This document shows, piece after piece, positions 52,164 to 63,812 of a stretch of 64,000 nucleotides of DNA. Each line of letters starts with the position of its first letter. Within the stretch, counting starts at the first letter, position 1. The position numbers and the translations under genes were made by a program. Origin of the DNA: Bartonella rochalimae ATCC BAA-1498 (GTDB lineage: Bacteria; Pseudomonadota; Alphaproteobacteria; Rhizobiales; Rhizobiaceae); NCBI RefSeq assembly GCF_000706645.1, contig NZ_KL407337.1, positions 312,320 through 376,319 on the forward strand, given 5' to 3'. Below the pieces are notes generated by a model. The model was not told where the DNA came from, ran no database searches, and was given only the letters and a program-made list of their open reading frames with translations.

Positions 52164-52293
52164 TTCTTTCTTTTTTAACGCATAATGCATAAAAAAGAAT
52201 TGATAAATTAGCTTATTAGCTTTAATTGATTATTGCTAAATGTTCACGAAACCATCTGCATTCGTTAGCAGAATTGGATTAAAAGGGTTCTTT

Positions 52294-54258
52294 ATGTCTC
52301 GCTCTATTTCTCTTTCTTTTCCTGATGGCTCAAAGCGCGATTACCAAACAGAAACAACTGGTTTAGAATTAGCTGAATCTATTTCTAAGTCTCTTGCAAA
52401 AAAAGCAGTTGCTTATAGTCTTAATGGAGTTATTAGAGATCTTTCAGACCCATTAGAACAATCTGGACAAGTAGAAATCATCACCCGCGATGATCCACGC
52501 GCACTTGAATTGATACGCCACGATTGCGCGCATGTTTTAGCTGAAGCAGTACAAGAGCTTTTTCCGGAAACACAAGTGACAATCGGCCCTGTTATTGAAA
52601 ATGGTTTTTATTATGATTTTGCACGTAAGCAACCTTTTACATTAGATGATCTGACTACTATTGAAAAAAAAATGCGTGAAATTATTCAACGCAATAAACC
52701 TTTTAGAAAAGAAATTTGGTCTCGTGAAAAAGCTAAAAAGATCTTTTCTGAAAAAAATGAACTCTATAAAGTCGAGCTTATTGATGCTATCCCTGATGAT
52801 CAAGATTTGAAAGTCTATTATCAGGGCGACTGGTTTGATCTTTGCCGTGGCCCCCATATGCAATCTACTGGCCAAATTGGTAATGCATTTAAATTGATGA
52901 AAGTTGCAGGCGCTTATTGGCGTGGTGATGCCAATAATCCTATGTTAACGAGAATTTATGGTACAGCATTTACTAATGAAAATGACTTAAAAGCCTATCT
53001 TCATATGCTAGAAGAAGCCGAAAAACGGGATCATCGCCGTTTAGGACGAGAAATGGATTTATTCCACTTTCAGGAAGAAAGCCCAGGAATGATTTTTTGG
53101 CACCCAAAAGGTTGGAAAATGTTCCAAAATTTGATCAGTTACATGCGTCGTCGTCTCGACAATCATAAATATGCTGAAGTTCAGGCACCACAAGTTCTTG
53201 ATAAGTCACTCTGGGAAATATCAGGTCACTGGGGATGGTATAAAGAAAATATGTTTAAAACAATTCCAGCTGCCGATGACTGGAATGATGAATATACTTA
53301 CGCTCTAAAACCAATGAATTGTCCCGGCCATGTACAGATCTTTAAACACGGTTTAAAATCCTATCGTGATTTACCCGTTAGACTAGCTGAGTTTGGCCTT
53401 GTTCATCGTTACGAGCCTTCAGGTTCTTTACATGGACTTATGCGAGTACGTAGCTTTACACAAGATGATGCACATATTTTTTGTACTGAAGAACAATTAG
53501 CTGATGAATGCCTTAGTATCAATGATTTGATTTTATCAACCTACGCAGATTTTGGTTTTAAAGAAATCAGTCTTAAGCTCTCAACGCGACCAGAAAAACG
53601 TGTTGGCTCAGATGAATTATGGGACCATGCTGAAAATATCATGACATCTGTTCTTAAAACTATTGAAGAAAAATCTTCAGGATGTGTTAAAATAAGCATT
53701 CTTCCTGGTGAAGGTGCATTTTATGGACCCAAATTTGAATATACACTAACAGATGCTATTGGCCGCGAGTGGCAATGTGGAACGACACAAGTAGATTTTA
53801 ATCTACCTGAACGCTTTGGAGCATTTTACATTGATAAGGATTCAGAAAAACGCCAACCTGTTATGATCCACCGAGCTATTTTTGGTTCAATGGAGCGTTT
53901 TCTAGGTATATTAATTGAGAACTTTGCTGGTCACATACCATTCTGGCTTGCACCTCAACAGATTGTTGTGGCGACGATTACGTCCGATGCGAATGAATAT
54001 GCAAAAAAAATAACAGAAAAACTCAAAGCTCTTGGTCTTTCAGCAAAACTAGATTCCCGCAACGAGAAAATTAACTACAAAATACGCGAACACTCTTTAC
54101 AAAAAGTTCCTGTAATTTTGGTATGTGGCAAACAGGAAGCTCAAACAAATAGTGTTAATATGCGCCGTTTAGGAAGTATAGAGCAAACCTTTTTACCTAT
54201 AGAAAAAGTATTTGCGCAATTGCTAGATGAAGCAACACCACCAGATTTACGTTGTTAA
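52294..54258 (+). CDS. thrS: Threonyl-tRNA synthetase
   Basis: This 654-residue class II synthetase has a TGS domain (1-65), a second editing-type domain with [16 protein letters not shown], a catalytic core and a C-terminal anticodon-binding domain. Motif 2 and zinc residues lie in [11 protein letters not shown] and [20 protein letters not shown]. The ATG at 52294 has AAGGG upstream and gives the usual [12 protein letters not shown] start. An ATG at 52240 reads through in frame but would add a non-conserved 18-residue extension. No leader attenuator is seen. Confidence 0.96.
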   Translation: MSRSISLSFPDGSKRDYQTETTGLELAESISKSLAKKAVAYSLNGVIRDLSDPLEQSGQVEIITRDDPRALELIRHDCAHVLAEAVQELFPETQVTIGPVIENGFYYDFARKQPFTLDDLTTIEKKMREIIQRNKPFRKEIWSREKAKKIFSEKNELYKVELIDAIPDDQDLKVYYQGDWFDLCRGPHMQSTGQIGNAFKLMKVAGAYWRGDANNPMLTRIYGTAFTNENDLKAYLHMLEEAEKRDHRRLGREMDLFHFQEESPGMIFWHPKGWKMFQNLISYMRRRLDNHKYAEVQAPQVLDKSLWEISGHWGWYKENMFKTIPAADDWNDEYTYALKPMNCPGHVQIFKHGLKSYRDLPVRLAEFGLVHRYEPSGSLHGLMRVRSFTQDDAHIFCTEEQLADECLSINDLILSTYADFGFKEISLKLSTRPEKRVGSDELWDHAENIMTSVLKTIEEKSSGCVKISILPGEGAFYGPKFEYTLTDAIGREWQCGTTQVDFNLPERFGAFYIDKDSEKRQPVMIHRAIFGSMERFLGILIENFAGHIPFWLAPQQIVVATITSDANEYAKKITEKLKALGLSAKLDSRNEKINYKIREHSLQKVPVILVCGKQEAQTNSVNMRRLGSIEQTFLPIEKVFAQLLDEATPPDLRC

Positions 54259-54305
54259 TCAACGCTTAATATCATAAAATAAAAATACTATATAATAGGT
54301 TGTTA

Positions 54306-54809
54306 TTATCGAGCTTTGTCAAGAATACGTTTGCACTCAATTAACTCAAAGAGCACTTCCTGTAATAAGGCTTTATCAGTTTTATCTCGATAATTATTTA
54401 TAGTCCCCAAAGTAGATTCTCCCTCATTCTTCATAAAACCCAAAAGCCCAAATGCTATTTTTTTTGGCTTAGCTGGCACAGATTCAGATTCTTGTTCTGC
54501 ACATTTTTTTTCTATTAAAATATTCATAGCATTAAGATCACCTTTGCCAAGGTCAACAACAAAAGAAGCCCCCTTCTCTTTTAAAATACGTTGCACACCT
54601 TTTATAGTATAACCTTGTCCGTAAAGTAATTGTTTTATACCATTGAGCAAATCGATATCATTAGGGCGATAATAACGACGCCCCCCCCCACGCTTCAATG
54701 GTTTAATCTGAGGAAACCTTGTTTCCCAGAATCTTAATACATGCTGTGGAATCCCCAATAAATCAGCTACTTCACTAATTGTGCGAAAAGCATCGGGGCT
54801 TTTATCCAT
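54306..54809 (-). CDS. MerR family transcriptional regulator
   Basis: This 167-residue protein has an N-terminal MerR-type winged helix: [22 protein letters not shown] (about 8-29), then [17 protein letters not shown]. The rest is a variable C-terminal region. The ATG at 54809 is chosen because GAGG lies 9 bases upstream. An alternative GTG at 54824 adds 5 residues. It follows ihfA, an arrangement common in Rhizobiales. The Gly-Gly-Gly is encoded by an uninterrupted run of nine G residues. Confidence 0.9.
   Translation of the reverse strand: MDKSPDAFRTISEVADLLGIPQHVLRFWETRFPQIKPLKRGGGRRYYRPNDIDLLNGIKQLLYGQGYTIKGVQRILKEKGASFVVDLGKGDLNAMNILIEKKCAEQESESVPAKPKKIAFGLLGFMKNEGESTLGTINNYRDKTDKALLQEVLFELIECKRILDKAR
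54681..54689 (-). repeat. G9 homopolymer tract inside the MerR-type gene
   Basis: Nine G residues in the coding strand encode Gly-Gly-Gly as GGG GGG GGG. It is exceptional for such AT-rich DNA. Slippage of one base would shift the frame within the DNA-binding domain. Confidence 0.9.
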
Positions 54810-54999
54810 TTTATAATACCTCACCTAAAATTATATCAATATTTTACAGTTACTGATCAACTTCATACTGAGACTAATCACAATATAAAATCTCTCCAAT
54901 AAGAAACTCTTCGCTTAAAATATAAGAGAAAAGAGTCTAAATAAATGTAAAACTCTTTAACAAAGAACAAACATCTTAATATTGTCTATTAATATAAAA

Positions 55000-55311
55000 T
55001 TATTTTTTCTTTGCGCGATGCGTATCCAAAATTCTTTTCTTGAGCACATTTGCAGCCTTGAATGTTACCACACGCCGTGGTGGAATCGATGCTTCAACGC
55101 CTGTTTTTGGATTGCGTCCAACTCGTTCACTTTTATCACGAACTTGAAAAGTTGCAAAAGAAGATAATTTAACCATTTCACCTCTGACGAGTGAATTGCA
55201 TATTTCATCCAAGACTAACTCAACTAAATCGGCTGATTCAGTATGTGACAAGCCCACTTTTCTGCAAACCGCGCCAGCCAAATCTGCACGTGTTACTGTC
55301 TTACTTGTCAT
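55000..55311 (-). CDS. ihfA: Integration host factor alpha subunit
   Basis: This 103-residue histone-like protein bends DNA with IhfB. The family arms and body are clear: [44 protein letters not shown], and the C-terminal basic tail. The RNPKTG beta-arm tip is conserved. It lies 74 bp after fabH in the transcription direction. Confidence 0.95.
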   Translation of the reverse strand: MTSKTVTRADLAGAVCRKVGLSHTESADLVELVLDEICNSLVRGEMVKLSSFATFQVRDKSERVGRNPKTGVEASIPPRRVVTFKAANVLKKRILDTHRAKKK

Positions 55312-55385
55312 TATTCACCTATTAAATATTAAAAATTACAAAGAAATTTATACGTTTCATTTAAATATCGTCAAGCTGCTATAGC

Positions 55386-56357
55386 TTACCAGCGGATAAG
55401 AATTGCTCCCCATGTAAAACCTCCACCCATAGCCTCTAGCATAATAAGATCTCCTTTTTTAATCCTTCCATCTTGAACAGCAGTCGCTAAAGCTAACGGT
55501 ACCGATCCTGCAGATGTATTACCATGCTGATCAATAGTAATAACAATCTGATCTTTGGTGATTCCTAGCTTTTTAGCTGATGCTTCAATAATACGTCTAT
55601 TAGCTTGATGAGGTACAAACCAATCTAATTGAGAAGGTTTCATCCCAACTGCTGCAAAACAATCATCAACTACATCAGTTATCATACTAACTGCATGTTT
55701 AAAAACTTCCCGTCCATCCATGCGTAAATAACCTGTTGTTTGTGTTGTTGAAGGGCCACCATCAACATACAACTTATCTACATATTCACCATCAGAACGC
55801 AATTTAGCCGATAATATACCAGAATCAGCGGAAGTGCCTTCAAATTCTTGCGCTTCTAAAATAGCTGCACCTGAACCATCGCCAAATAAAACACATGTTG
55901 TACGATCTTGCCAATCTAAAATTCGAGAAAATGTGTCAGATCCAATCACCAAAATCCTTTTTGCTACTCCACAGCGCAAATAAGCATCTCCCGTTACCAA
56001 TGCAAAAATAAAACCAGAACAAACAGCTTGAATATCAAAAGCAAAGCCATGTTTCATTCCCAAAGCATGCTGAATTTCAACAGCAGAAGCAGGAAAAGTA
56101 CGGTTAGGTGTTGAAGTTGCTAAAATAATACAATCAATATCCTTCACCGTCATACCAGCATTTTTCAAAGCGTCTTGTGCAGCTTGTACTCCTAAAGAAA
56201 CAGTAGTTTCATTACTATCAGCAATATAACGTTGACGAATTCCTGTGCGTTGAACAATCCACGAATCAGATGTTTCAACCAACTTTGTAATCTCATCATT
56301 CGATACGTTTTTTTTTGGTAAGGCACTTCCCACACTACACAGAACTGATCGAATCAT
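55386..56357 (-). CDS. fabH: 3-oxoacyl-ACP synthase III
   Basis: This 323-residue condensing enzyme starts fatty-acid elongation from acetyl-CoA and malonyl-ACP. The catalytic triad is Cys113 ([10 protein letters not shown]), His in [10 protein letters not shown] and Asn in [12 protein letters not shown]. It lies 37 bp after plsX. Confidence 0.97.
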   Translation of the reverse strand: MIRSVLCSVGSALPKKNVSNDEITKLVETSDSWIVQRTGIRQRYIADSNETTVSLGVQAAQDALKNAGMTVKDIDCIILATSTPNRTFPASAVEIQHALGMKHGFAFDIQAVCSGFIFALVTGDAYLRCGVAKRILVIGSDTFSRILDWQDRTTCVLFGDGSGAAILEAQEFEGTSADSGILSAKLRSDGEYVDKLYVDGGPSTTQTTGYLRMDGREVFKHAVSMITDVVDDCFAAVGMKPSQLDWFVPHQANRRIIEASAKKLGITKDQIVITIDQHGNTSAGSVPLALATAVQDGRIKKGDLIMLEAMGGGFTWGAILIRW

Positions 56358-56394
56358 GTTGCCTTAACCTTCTCCTCTATACTGCAAATATCTA

Positions 56395-57465
56395 TCATAC
56401 TACCTCCATATTTGTCACAGCTTCACCTTCATTACCTAAAAATAATTCTTTGCTTTCATGAAAGAGGCGTAAATCCGTAGCTATTTCTTTTAAGAGCCCA
56501 TTACTTACCATTTCATAACCAACACGAATAGCAGAAGCGAAACCGTTAGCATTAGCACTACCATGGCTTTTGATAACAACACCATTTAAACCTAAAAGGA
56601 CACCACCATTAAACCTATTTGGATCCATTTTATGTTTTAATTTACGAAAAGCACTTCGTGATAAAAAATACCCAATATATGAAAAAATAGAACTACGCAT
56701 AGCAATATTTAAGGTTTCAGCCATCTGCCGAGCAGTTCCTTCTGCAACTTTTAAAGCAATATTACCGGAAAATCCCTCAGTGACAACAACATCAACGATT
56801 CCTTTTCCAATATCATTTCCTTCAACAAATCCCTTATATTCTAAACTATCTAATTGTACTTTACGTAACATCATCCCCGCTTTTTTTATTGCATCCAAGC
56901 CTTTGACTTCTTCAACCCCCACATTTAATAAACCAACGCTTGGCTTTTCAATATGATATAAAGCACGGAACATTCCAGCACCCATAACTGCTAAATCAAC
57001 CAATTGACTAGCAGATGCTCCAATTGTTGCGCCAATGTCCAAAACAATACTTTCACTACGAAGAGTTGGCCAAATACCAGCAATACCAGGACGTTCAGCT
57101 TTTGCCATCATTTTTAAACAAAAATAAGACATTGCCATGAGAGCACCAGTATTACCAGCAGAAACGCAAGAATCAGCTTTGCCATTTTTTACGGACTCAA
57201 TCGCATGCCACATTGATGATTTCCCACGCCCATTACGAAGTGCTTGGCTAGGTTTTTCATCCATACGCGTATAACCTTCCGTAGGATAAAAACAGGACAC
57301 AGCAACCAAATGAGGGTATTTTTTTAAAATCGGTTCAACAACTTTATCTATCCCATAAAACAAAAAATGAATATTTGGCAAATATTTCTGAGCAATTGCA
57401 GCTCCTGCAAGAGTAATTTCTGGACCATAATCACCACCCATTACATCCACAGCAATTTTAATCAC
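56395..57465 (-). CDS. plsX: Phosphate acyltransferase PlsX
   Basis: This 356-residue enzyme makes acyl-phosphate from acyl-ACP for the PlsY step. The family start [19 protein letters not shown] and [13 protein letters not shown] are conserved, with [14 protein letters not shown] later. It forms part of the DUF177-plsX-fabH-ihfA series. PlsY lies about 30 kb away in this window. Confidence 0.96.
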   Translation of the reverse strand: MIKIAVDVMGGDYGPEITLAGAAIAQKYLPNIHFLFYGIDKVVEPILKKYPHLVAVSCFYPTEGYTRMDEKPSQALRNGRGKSSMWHAIESVKNGKADSCVSAGNTGALMAMSYFCLKMMAKAERPGIAGIWPTLRSESIVLDIGATIGASASQLVDLAVMGAGMFRALYHIEKPSVGLLNVGVEEVKGLDAIKKAGMMLRKVQLDSLEYKGFVEGNDIGKGIVDVVVTEGFSGNIALKVAEGTARQMAETLNIAMRSSIFSYIGYFLSRSAFRKLKHKMDPNRFNGGVLLGLNGVVIKSHGSANANGFASAIRVGYEMVSNGLLKEIATDLRLFHESKELFLGNEGEAVTNMEVV

Positions 57466-57600
57466 GCTTGTTTACCCTATATCTTTAAATTTAAATTGCG
57501 ACGGTTTGCTATTAACAATTATAAAAATCATCGCTACAATTTCTTTCCAGAAGATACTGTTTTTATACAAGTATACAACAGATAATTTATATGTTTACAA

Positions 57601-58167
57601 TCACTTCCACTCTTTTAAAACAAAAAATGGTGACGAATTTTGTTTAATTTTTTCTAAATTTTTGATCGTATCTAGATTAACGCCTTTTTTACGTGGATAT
57701 TGATTAATTGATAATTCTAAAAATTCTTCCATAACTGCACCAATATCAATTTTATCTCCACAAAACACTTCTGGTATATCTGATCCTTCCACATCTAAAA
57801 ATAATTCACCCGTACCCTCTGATATTTTAGGCTTAACTAAATTTGAGTCTTCAGGAACAAAAACAATGTTAATATTTTCACGAATAATATCTTCTAGCGG
57901 CTCTAATGTAATAACGCACGATTGTATTATATGTGCTTGTAATAAACCTTTTACACGTACTCCACGTTTTTTCCATGGTAAAATACAAAATTCTCCCTCA
58001 AAAAATTTTACATCAACTAAACCGTGATTCTTAGCTAAAGATGCACATTCCTGCTGATCTGCACAAATATGAACTTTTATTCCTTTTGTAAGTTTTGTAG
58101 GTAATGAGCGCACTGATACTGGATAAGTTAAAGCAAATTCCATTTGAGAAATATTTGAAATAGTCAT
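57601..58167 (-). CDS. DUF177 domain-containing protein (YceD-like)
   Basis: This 188-residue protein belongs to the YceD/DUF177 family, often found before rpmF or plsX and linked to rRNA/ribosome biogenesis. RGVRVKGLLQAHIIQSCVITLEP is the family core, followed by an acidic tail and PRKKGVNLD near the end. I choose the ATG at 58167 because GGAG lies 6 bases upstream. The in-frame TTG at 58179 is less likely. No rpmF follows. plsX comes next after 135 bp. Confidence 0.85.
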   Translation of the reverse strand: MTISNISQMEFALTYPVSVRSLPTKLTKGIKVHICADQQECASLAKNHGLVDVKFFEGEFCILPWKKRGVRVKGLLQAHIIQSCVITLEPLEDIIRENINIVFVPEDSNLVKPKISEGTGELFLDVEGSDIPEVFCGDKIDIGAVMEEFLELSINQYPRKKGVNLDTIKNLEKIKQNSSPFFVLKEWK

Positions 58168-58375
58168 TAGCGACTCCAAAATATAAAAAAGAATATATTA
58201 TACTGCACCTTCTGTTTGACCAGATTATATTTTATGAATTTTTTTCTTTTCTAAAGAAACTCTATATGGCATTATAATCAAGAAAAGTCATCGTAAGATA
58301 TGGTGAATAATCATTAAATCAAAAATTTAAGAAAGACTTGAGATCACCTTTTCATCATATATTACTAAGTGTAAA

Positions 58376-58912
58376 ATGGAGATATCATTGTTTCAAATAC
58401 CCCACATAGTAAACACTAAACGCAAATTACTGATGAGCCTCTCAATAGTAAGTATAATGGGAATAGCAGGTTGCAATCCACTTAGTTATTTAAACTCAAG
58501 TCAAATATATAATTCCCTTAATTCAAGCCAAATATATAAAGAAGGTTATATTCTTGATCAAAATGCTCTTGATTCTATCTCTATTGGCTCAAGTCAAGAG
58601 CAAGTTCTTTTAGCTTTAGGATCTCCTTCTCTGAAAACGCAATATAATAATGAAGTTTTCTATTATATTTCACAAACTCGATACCGAAAAATGCAATTTA
58701 TGAAAACCAAAATTACTGATCGCAAAGTTTTGGCAATCTACTTTAACAAAGATCGTCAAGTTACAAAAATAGCTAACTACGGTTTACAAGATGGGAAAAT
58801 TTTTGATTTTATCACACAAACAACACCAACTGGTGGTAATGATCAACCATTTTTAATTCAACTTATCAAGGGTGCTCCAGACCCTACTGATGATCCAGTT
58901 ATTAACCGCTAG
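58376..58912 (+). CDS. Outer membrane protein assembly factor BamE-like lipoprotein
   Basis: This 178-residue lipoprotein has a signal ending in IMGIAGC and the SmpA/OmlA (BamE) domain after it. GYILDQNALDSISIGSSQEQVLLALGSPS is the typical domain start and YYISQTRYRK follows. BamE supports the BAM beta-barrel assembly machine in the outer membrane. A short tandem duplication sits just after the lipidated cysteine. The start at 58376 places about 15 residues before the basic n-region; the ATG at 58436 is too late because it would cut into the signal peptide. Confidence 0.9.
   Translation: MEISLFQIPHIVNTKRKLLMSLSIVSIMGIAGCNPLSYLNSSQIYNSLNSSQIYKEGYILDQNALDSISIGSSQEQVLLALGSPSLKTQYNNEVFYYISQTRYRKMQFMKTKITDRKVLAIYFNKDRQVTKIANYGLQDGKIFDFITQTTPTGGNDQPFLIQLIKGAPDPTDDPVINR
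58490..58540 (+). repeat. Short in-frame tandem duplication in the BamE-like gene
   Basis: A 27-bp unit encoding LNSSQIYNS is followed at once by a second near-identical copy encoding LNSSQIYK. It lies in the linker just after the lipobox. The two copies differ at a few bases. Confidence 0.8.
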
Positions 58913-58928
58913 TTTTTAATGTTCAATT

Positions 58929-58955
58929 AAAATCCCGATAATATCGGGATTTTTT
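58929..58955. terminator. Bidirectional rho-independent terminator
   Basis: A GC-containing 11-bp stem (AAAATCCCGAT, loop AAT, ATCGGGATTTT) is followed by T residues on the plus strand and preceded by A residues, which serve the minus strand. It lies between the convergent ends of the BamE-like gene and nusB, and is the best terminator in the window. Confidence 0.9.
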
Positions 58956-58962
58956 GACAAGT

Positions 58963-59433
58963 TTATTGGCACATTTCCTTTGCTATACTGTCAAGGACTG
59001 CGTTTACAAGCCTTGGTTCATCATTGTCAAAGAAAGCCTTAGCTATATCAATATATTCATTCAGAATGACAGCAATAGGCATACCTTTGCGGTTGATTAA
59101 TTCCCATAAACCCGCACGCAAAATTGCTCGTAATGTAGAATCAAGACGTGAAAGCGCCCATTCTTCAGAAAGTTGTTGATGAAGCATAGGATCAAGTTGC
59201 TTTTGATCTCTTACAACTCCAACAATAATAGAGCGAAACCATTGAAAATCAGCATCAAGATATTGGTTACCGTCAATATCTTTTCCTAAACGATAAGCCT
59301 TATATTCAGCTATTACTTCCATAGCACCAATGCCAACCATATCCATTTGATAAAGCGCTTGTACAGCAGCGAGTCTTGCTGCCCCTCGTTTATTAGCTAA
59401 GCGTAGAGAGTCCTTGCCTTTTACATCATCCAT
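58963..59433 (-). CDS. nusB: Transcription antitermination factor NusB
   Basis: This 156-residue RNA-binding protein acts with NusE in rRNA transcription antitermination. [18 protein letters not shown] near the start and the C-terminal [18 protein letters not shown] with FVNAVLD-like [12 protein letters not shown] are typical. It lies 2 bp after ribH and is the last gene of the glyA-nrdR-ribDEH-nusB operon. Confidence 0.95.
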   Translation of the reverse strand: MDDVKGKDSLRLANKRGAARLAAVQALYQMDMVGIGAMEVIAEYKAYRLGKDIDGNQYLDADFQWFRSIIVGVVRDQKQLDPMLHQQLSEEWALSRLDSTLRAILRAGLWELINRKGMPIAVILNEYIDIAKAFFDNDEPRLVNAVLDSIAKEMCQ

Positions 59434-59435
59434 AT

Positions 59436-59894
59436 TTAATGATTATCTCCAAATTTTTTCTTTAGAGCAATCATACATAAAGCGGCTTTAGCAGCAAAAC
59501 CACCTTTATTTTTTTCATCATTTCTTACACGTTCCCATGCTTGTAATTCATTTTCAACAGTCAAAATTCCATTGCCAATAGCTAATTGTTGATAAACGGT
59601 TAAATCCATCAATGCGCGACAAGAATTATCAGCTACGATTTCAAAATGATATGTTTCTCCCCGAATAACACAACCAAGCGCTATATAACCATCGTAGTAT
59701 ATTTCATTATTTTTTTCAGCTAGAGTTATTGCACAAGGAATTTCTAATGCGCCAGGAACTGTTATGATATCATAACTCACTTCAGCTTTTTGCAAAACAC
59801 TCACCGCACCCGCAAGAAGAGAATCGGAAATTTCATCATAAAAACGCGCTTCAACAATTAAAACACGCAACTTTTTATGCCTATTTCTTGTCAT
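59436..59894 (-). CDS. ribH: 6,7-dimethyl-8-ribityllumazine synthase
   Basis: This 152-residue enzyme performs the penultimate riboflavin step. [35 protein letters not shown] and the segment [16 protein letters not shown], with conserved Thr and Glu residues, are intact. It lies 72 bp after ribE. Confidence 0.95.
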   Translation of the reverse strand: MTRNRHKKLRVLIVEARFYDEISDSLLAGAVSVLQKAEVSYDIITVPGALEIPCAITLAEKNNEIYYDGYIALGCVIRGETYHFEIVADNSCRALMDLTVYQQLAIGNGILTVENELQAWERVRNDEKNKGGFAAKAALCMIALKKKFGDNH

Positions 59895-59966
59895 GTGGCT
59901 CCTATCAGAAAAACAAAGGAACTTGAAATTATTGTAATCTCAAGTTTTAAAAAAAACAAAACAATT

Positions 59967-60584
59967 TTACGACTTATTCATTTTAAAATCTGAAAGTCTA
60001 GCTACATAACGAGCCAATTGATCAACTTCCAAGTTCACCTGATCTCCAACATCAGCTTGCCCCCAAGTTGTCATTTCAAGTGTATGACGAATAATAAGAA
60101 CATCAAAAATATTATTTTCAACATAATTAACAGTCAATGATGTTCCGTTAAGTGCAATAGAACCTTTTTCTGCAATAAATGAAGCTAATTGCATTGGAAC
60201 CTGCAAACGAAAACGAGTTGCACCACCTTCATTTTTTTTCTCAATAATCTCAGCCAGGCCATCGATATGGCCAAAAACTAAATGTCCTCCCATTTCGTCA
60301 CCAAGTCGTAGTGAGCGCTCTAAATTAATAAGAGTTCCTTTTGTCCATTGTGCAAGATTAGTTAAACGCAATGCCTCTTCCCATGCTTCAACAATAAACC
60401 AATGAGAATCTGTAGATTTTAATGCGCGTTCAACAATTGTTAAACAAATACCTGAACATGCAATTGATGCACCTATTTCTAAACTCTCCACATCATAATG
60501 AGTAGAAATATTTAAACGCATTCCCTGTTTTAAAGGTTGAATATCTTCAATGCAACCAACATCCGTTACGATCCCTGTGAACAT
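59967..60584 (-). CDS. ribE: Riboflavin synthase alpha subunit
   Basis: This 205-residue enzyme dismutates lumazine to riboflavin. Two lumazine-binding repeats are visible: the first starts [15 protein letters not shown] with SIACSGICLTIV, and the second contains HLVFGHIDGLAEI with SIALNGTSLTVNYV. The start overlaps ribD by 19 bp. It is also named ribC in some genomes. Confidence 0.95.
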   Translation of the reverse strand: MFTGIVTDVGCIEDIQPLKQGMRLNISTHYDVESLEIGASIACSGICLTIVERALKSTDSHWFIVEAWEEALRLTNLAQWTKGTLINLERSLRLGDEMGGHLVFGHIDGLAEIIEKKNEGGATRFRLQVPMQLASFIAEKGSIALNGTSLTVNYVENNIFDVLIIRHTLEMTTWGQADVGDQVNLEVDQLARYVARLSDFKMNKS

Positions 60585-61693
60585 AATATCTTACGTCTCC
60601 ATTTATACAAACGATCATTCCCCAACATTCTAATTTCAACTTTATTAAATTCTGAAAGATAAGATTGAAAATGAGGAGCCTTAATTCGATCTTTCCCTAA
60701 AATAATCGGCGCATAAAAACATATTAAACAATCTACACAACCGGCATCTAAAAATATTTTTCCTGTCTTTGCTCCTCCCTCAAGTAAAACACTATTGATT
60801 TTACGCTGATAAAGTAACTGTAAAATAGCAAAAGGTGATAACAAATTATTGTTAGTATCCACTGAACATATGGTTATACCACATTGTTCTAAAGCTATTT
60901 TTTTTCTTTTTTTCAAAGAACCTGTACTACAAATAACCCATGTAGGGATATTCGCTGCTGTTTGAACGACTTTCGCATCAAGAGGAATGCGTAAATCTTT
61001 ATCCAAAATAACACGTATAGGTGAACGCATTTCAAGTCCTGGCAAACGACAATCTAATTGTGGATCATCTGCTAATATAGTGCCAATACCAACCATAATA
61101 ACATTATTTTGGGCACGCAAAATATGAGTTTGTGTACGAGAAATTTCTCCACTAACCCTTACACTCCCTTGCCCTTTTTTGCCTATGCCATTATCTGCAG
61201 AAATAGCCATTTTCAAAGTAACTTCACAGCGCTGCAACTTCTTTACACATAAATAAGCACTTAATGTTTCAAAAGCCTCTTCAGCTAAAACCCCTTCAAC
61301 AACTTCAATACCTGCTGCACGTAAGAGAGCAATACCACAACCATAAACTCGCTGATCCGGATCAGAAAGAGCAATGACAACTCGAGTAATACCTGAATTA
61401 ATAAGTGCATTAACACATGGTGAAGTTTCTCCATAGTGTGAACATGGCTCTAAAGTAACGTAAGCAGTCGCGCCACAAGCCAAAGGGCCTGCCATAAGTA
61501 AAGCTTGCACTTCAGCATGAGGTCTCCCCTGAATAGCAGTTACGCCATAACCAACAATAGACGCACCTGCCCCTTTATTTTGTACAATTAACGCACCGAC
61601 AGAAGGATTTTCACCCGTAAGACCAATATGACGTTCTGCCAAACGAATAGCAACAGCCATAAATCGCTTATCTTGTTCTGCTTTATTCATCAA
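60566..61693 (-). CDS. ribD: Bifunctional riboflavin biosynthesis deaminase/reductase
   Basis: This 375-residue protein has an N-terminal cytidine-deaminase-like zinc domain, with [11 protein letters not shown] and [11 protein letters not shown], and a C-terminal reductase domain (from about 150). The reductase part holds [17 protein letters not shown] and [10 protein letters not shown]. It overlaps nrdR by 11 bp and ribE by 19 bp, so the operon is translationally coupled. Confidence 0.95.
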   Translation of the reverse strand: MMNKAEQDKRFMAVAIRLAERHIGLTGENPSVGALIVQNKGAGASIVGYGVTAIQGRPHAEVQALLMAGPLACGATAYVTLEPCSHYGETSPCVNALINSGITRVVIALSDPDQRVYGCGIALLRAAGIEVVEGVLAEEAFETLSAYLCVKKLQRCEVTLKMAISADNGIGKKGQGSVRVSGEISRTQTHILRAQNNVIMVGIGTILADDPQLDCRLPGLEMRSPIRVILDKDLRIPLDAKVVQTAANIPTWVICSTGSLKKRKKIALEQCGITICSVDTNNNLLSPFAILQLLYQRKINSVLLEGGAKTGKIFLDAGCVDCLICFYAPIILGKDRIKAPHFQSYLSEFNKVEIRMLGNDRLYKWRRKILCSQGS

Positions 61694-62165
61694 AACCAGA
61701 TTCTATATCTGTTGCGTCTTTTGATAATTCATCTATCACATTATGAAAATCACTTGCGTTACGGAAATCACGATATACAGAAGCGAAACGAATATAAGCG
61801 ATATCATCAATACCTTTTAAAGATTCCAGTACAAGATGACCAATTTTTTCTGAAGAAATCTCAGGTTCTCCTAAACTCTCAAGCTGTCGCACGATACCGG
61901 AAATTGCCTGTTCAATATGCTCAGAATCAATATCACGTTTACGTATTGCTAGATTAACCGACCGCATTAATTTATCACGATCGAACAACTCACACCGACC
62001 ACTTTTTTTGAGAACAAAAAGCTCACGTAGCTGGACACGTTCAAAAGTTGTAAAACGACCACCACAAACGGAACATACACGCCGACGACGGATGACTGTT
62101 GCCTCTTCCGTAGGACGTGAATCCTTAACCTGTGTATTTTCACATTGGCAATAAGGGCACCGCAT
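61683..62165 (-). CDS. nrdR: Transcriptional repressor NrdR
   Basis: This 160-residue regulator of ribonucleotide reductase genes has an N-terminal zinc ribbon (MRCPYC at 1-6 and CSVCGGRF near 31) and an ATP-cone domain (about 46-136) that senses nucleotides. [20 protein letters not shown] is the standard signature. It starts 12 bp after glyA. Confidence 0.96.
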   Translation of the reverse strand: MRCPYCQCENTQVKDSRPTEEATVIRRRRVCSVCGGRFTTFERVQLRELFVLKKSGRCELFDRDKLMRSVNLAIRKRDIDSEHIEQAISGIVRQLESLGEPEISSEKIGHLVLESLKGIDDIAYIRFASVYRDFRNASDFHNVIDELSKDATDIESGFDE

Positions 62166-62177
62166 CTTTTTTATACC

Positions 62178-63491
62178 TCAACAAGAACTCAAATAAGAAT
62201 AAAGAGGAAATTCACTTGTCATATCATGTACCTTCTTTTTGACAGCTCTTTCAACTGAAGTATTCTCTCCATCATTTCGTGCCAAGCTAAGATTATCAAA
62301 AACCTCTGCAATAAAATTTCCAATCTGAGTAAACTCACGTTCTGAAAAACCACGTGTTGTTGCAGCAGGTGTACCCAAACGAATCCCTGAAGTTATTGAT
62401 GGTTTCTCGGGATCAAAGGGAATACTATTTTTGTTGCAAATAATATTAGCACGGCCCAAAGCTTGTTCTGCACTCTTTCCTGTTATATTTTTAGAACGCA
62501 AATCGACTAAAAATAAATGATTATCTGTACCACCAGAAACAATATTAAAACCATTATTTTTTAAGCTTTCTGCTAAAGTTTTAGCATTAATAACTACATT
62601 AGCAATATAGTCTTTAAAAGCAGGTTGCAAAGCCTCTCCCAATGCAACAGCCTTAGCTGCAATAACATGCATTAAAGGGCCACCTTGAAGACCTGGAAAA
62701 ACTGCCATGTTAATTTTTTTGGCTAAGGCTTCATCATTTGTCAATATCATACCACCACGGGGACCACGCAACGATTTATGCGTTGTTGTAGTGACAACAT
62801 GAGCATATGGTACAGGGGAAGGATGAGCATTTCCAGCAACTAAACCTGCAATATGAGCCATATCAACCATCAAATACGCTCCAATTTCATCTGCAATTTC
62901 ACGGAACAATTTCCAATTCCATAAGCGTGAATAGGCTGTGCCACCTGCTAAAATAAGCTTTGGTTTATGCTTTTTTGCTAAACGCTCTATTTCCTCCATA
63001 TCCAGAAGCTGATCTTCTTGACGAACACCATAAGAAACAACATTAAACCATTTGCCTGACATATTAACAGATGAACCATGGGTGAGATGGCCACCAGAAT
63101 TCAAATCCAGCCCCATAAATGTATCACCAGGCTGGAGCAGAGCTAAAAATACAGCCTGATTCATTTGGCTACCAGAATTAGGCTGCACATTTACAAAAGC
63201 TGCACCAAAAAGCTTTTTTGCTCGCTCAATTGCTAATTCTTCAACTAAATCAACAAAATGACAACCACCATAATAACGCTTTCCTGGATAACCTTCTGCA
63301 TACTTATTGGTTAAAATTGATCCCTGAGCTTCAAGAACTGCCCTTGAAACAATATTTTCTGAGGCGATCAATTCAATCTCATGGCGCTGCCGTCCAAGCT
63401 CACCACTGATTGCATCAAAAACCACAGAATCAGTAACTTGTAAACTATCATTAAAAAAACACTTCCGCAGATCATTTGCTTGCTTGGTCAT
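62178..63491 (-). CDS. glyA: Serine hydroxymethyltransferase
   Basis: This 437-residue PLP enzyme interconverts serine and glycine with tetrahydrofolate. [34 protein letters not shown] and [16 protein letters not shown] with the PLP lysine are intact. The ATG at 63491 is chosen because AGGAC (63498-63502) sits 6-7 bases away. The ATG at 63497 lies too close to that site. It is first in the rib operon. Confidence 0.97.
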   Translation of the reverse strand: MTKQANDLRKCFFNDSLQVTDSVVFDAISGELGRQRHEIELIASENIVSRAVLEAQGSILTNKYAEGYPGKRYYGGCHFVDLVEELAIERAKKLFGAAFVNVQPNSGSQMNQAVFLALLQPGDTFMGLDLNSGGHLTHGSSVNMSGKWFNVVSYGVRQEDQLLDMEEIERLAKKHKPKLILAGGTAYSRLWNWKLFREIADEIGAYLMVDMAHIAGLVAGNAHPSPVPYAHVVTTTTHKSLRGPRGGMILTNDEALAKKINMAVFPGLQGGPLMHVIAAKAVALGEALQPAFKDYIANVVINAKTLAESLKNNGFNIVSGGTDNHLFLVDLRSKNITGKSAEQALGRANIICNKNSIPFDPEKPSITSGIRLGTPAATTRGFSEREFTQIGNFIAEVFDNLSLARNDGENTSVERAVKKKVHDMTSEFPLYSYLSSC

Positions 63492-63497
63492 AAACAT

Positions 63498-63812
63498 GTC
63501 CTAATATTAGAAATTAAAGTAATAGAAGGTAACACAGCAAATCTTATAGATAAAATCTTTTAAATTTAATTTCAAAAACTGTAAATACAGCAAAAGTTCA
63601 GTCTATATCTTTATTTTTGTAATAATAAAATCCTATCTTCAAAAAAATAAATGACAAACAAATTACATTCTAAAACTTATATTACGTAATGTTATTATAC
63701 TCTTTTCAAACAAGAAAATAATAAGCTTGCAGTTCTAAAATATCCAATTATTTAATTGAATAGAATATTAAAAATGGGATCTAACAGTAAAAATTAAATT
63801 TAAGGATAATAG
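63498..63812. other. Divergent intergenic region
   Basis: This 315-bp region between glyA and argC should contain promoters for both. It is AT-rich with no open frame, and I cannot pick boxes with confidence. Confidence 0.5.

Noticed and set aside
52164-52293. Possible leader or T-box before thrS
   Set aside because: No T-box or specifier-loop features are visible, and T-boxes are not expected in alphaproteobacteria.
59895-59966. Possible FMN riboswitch in the riboflavin genes
   Set aside because: The gap before ribH is 72 bp and lacks the conserved RFN element segments. The other rib genes overlap, so no leader exists.
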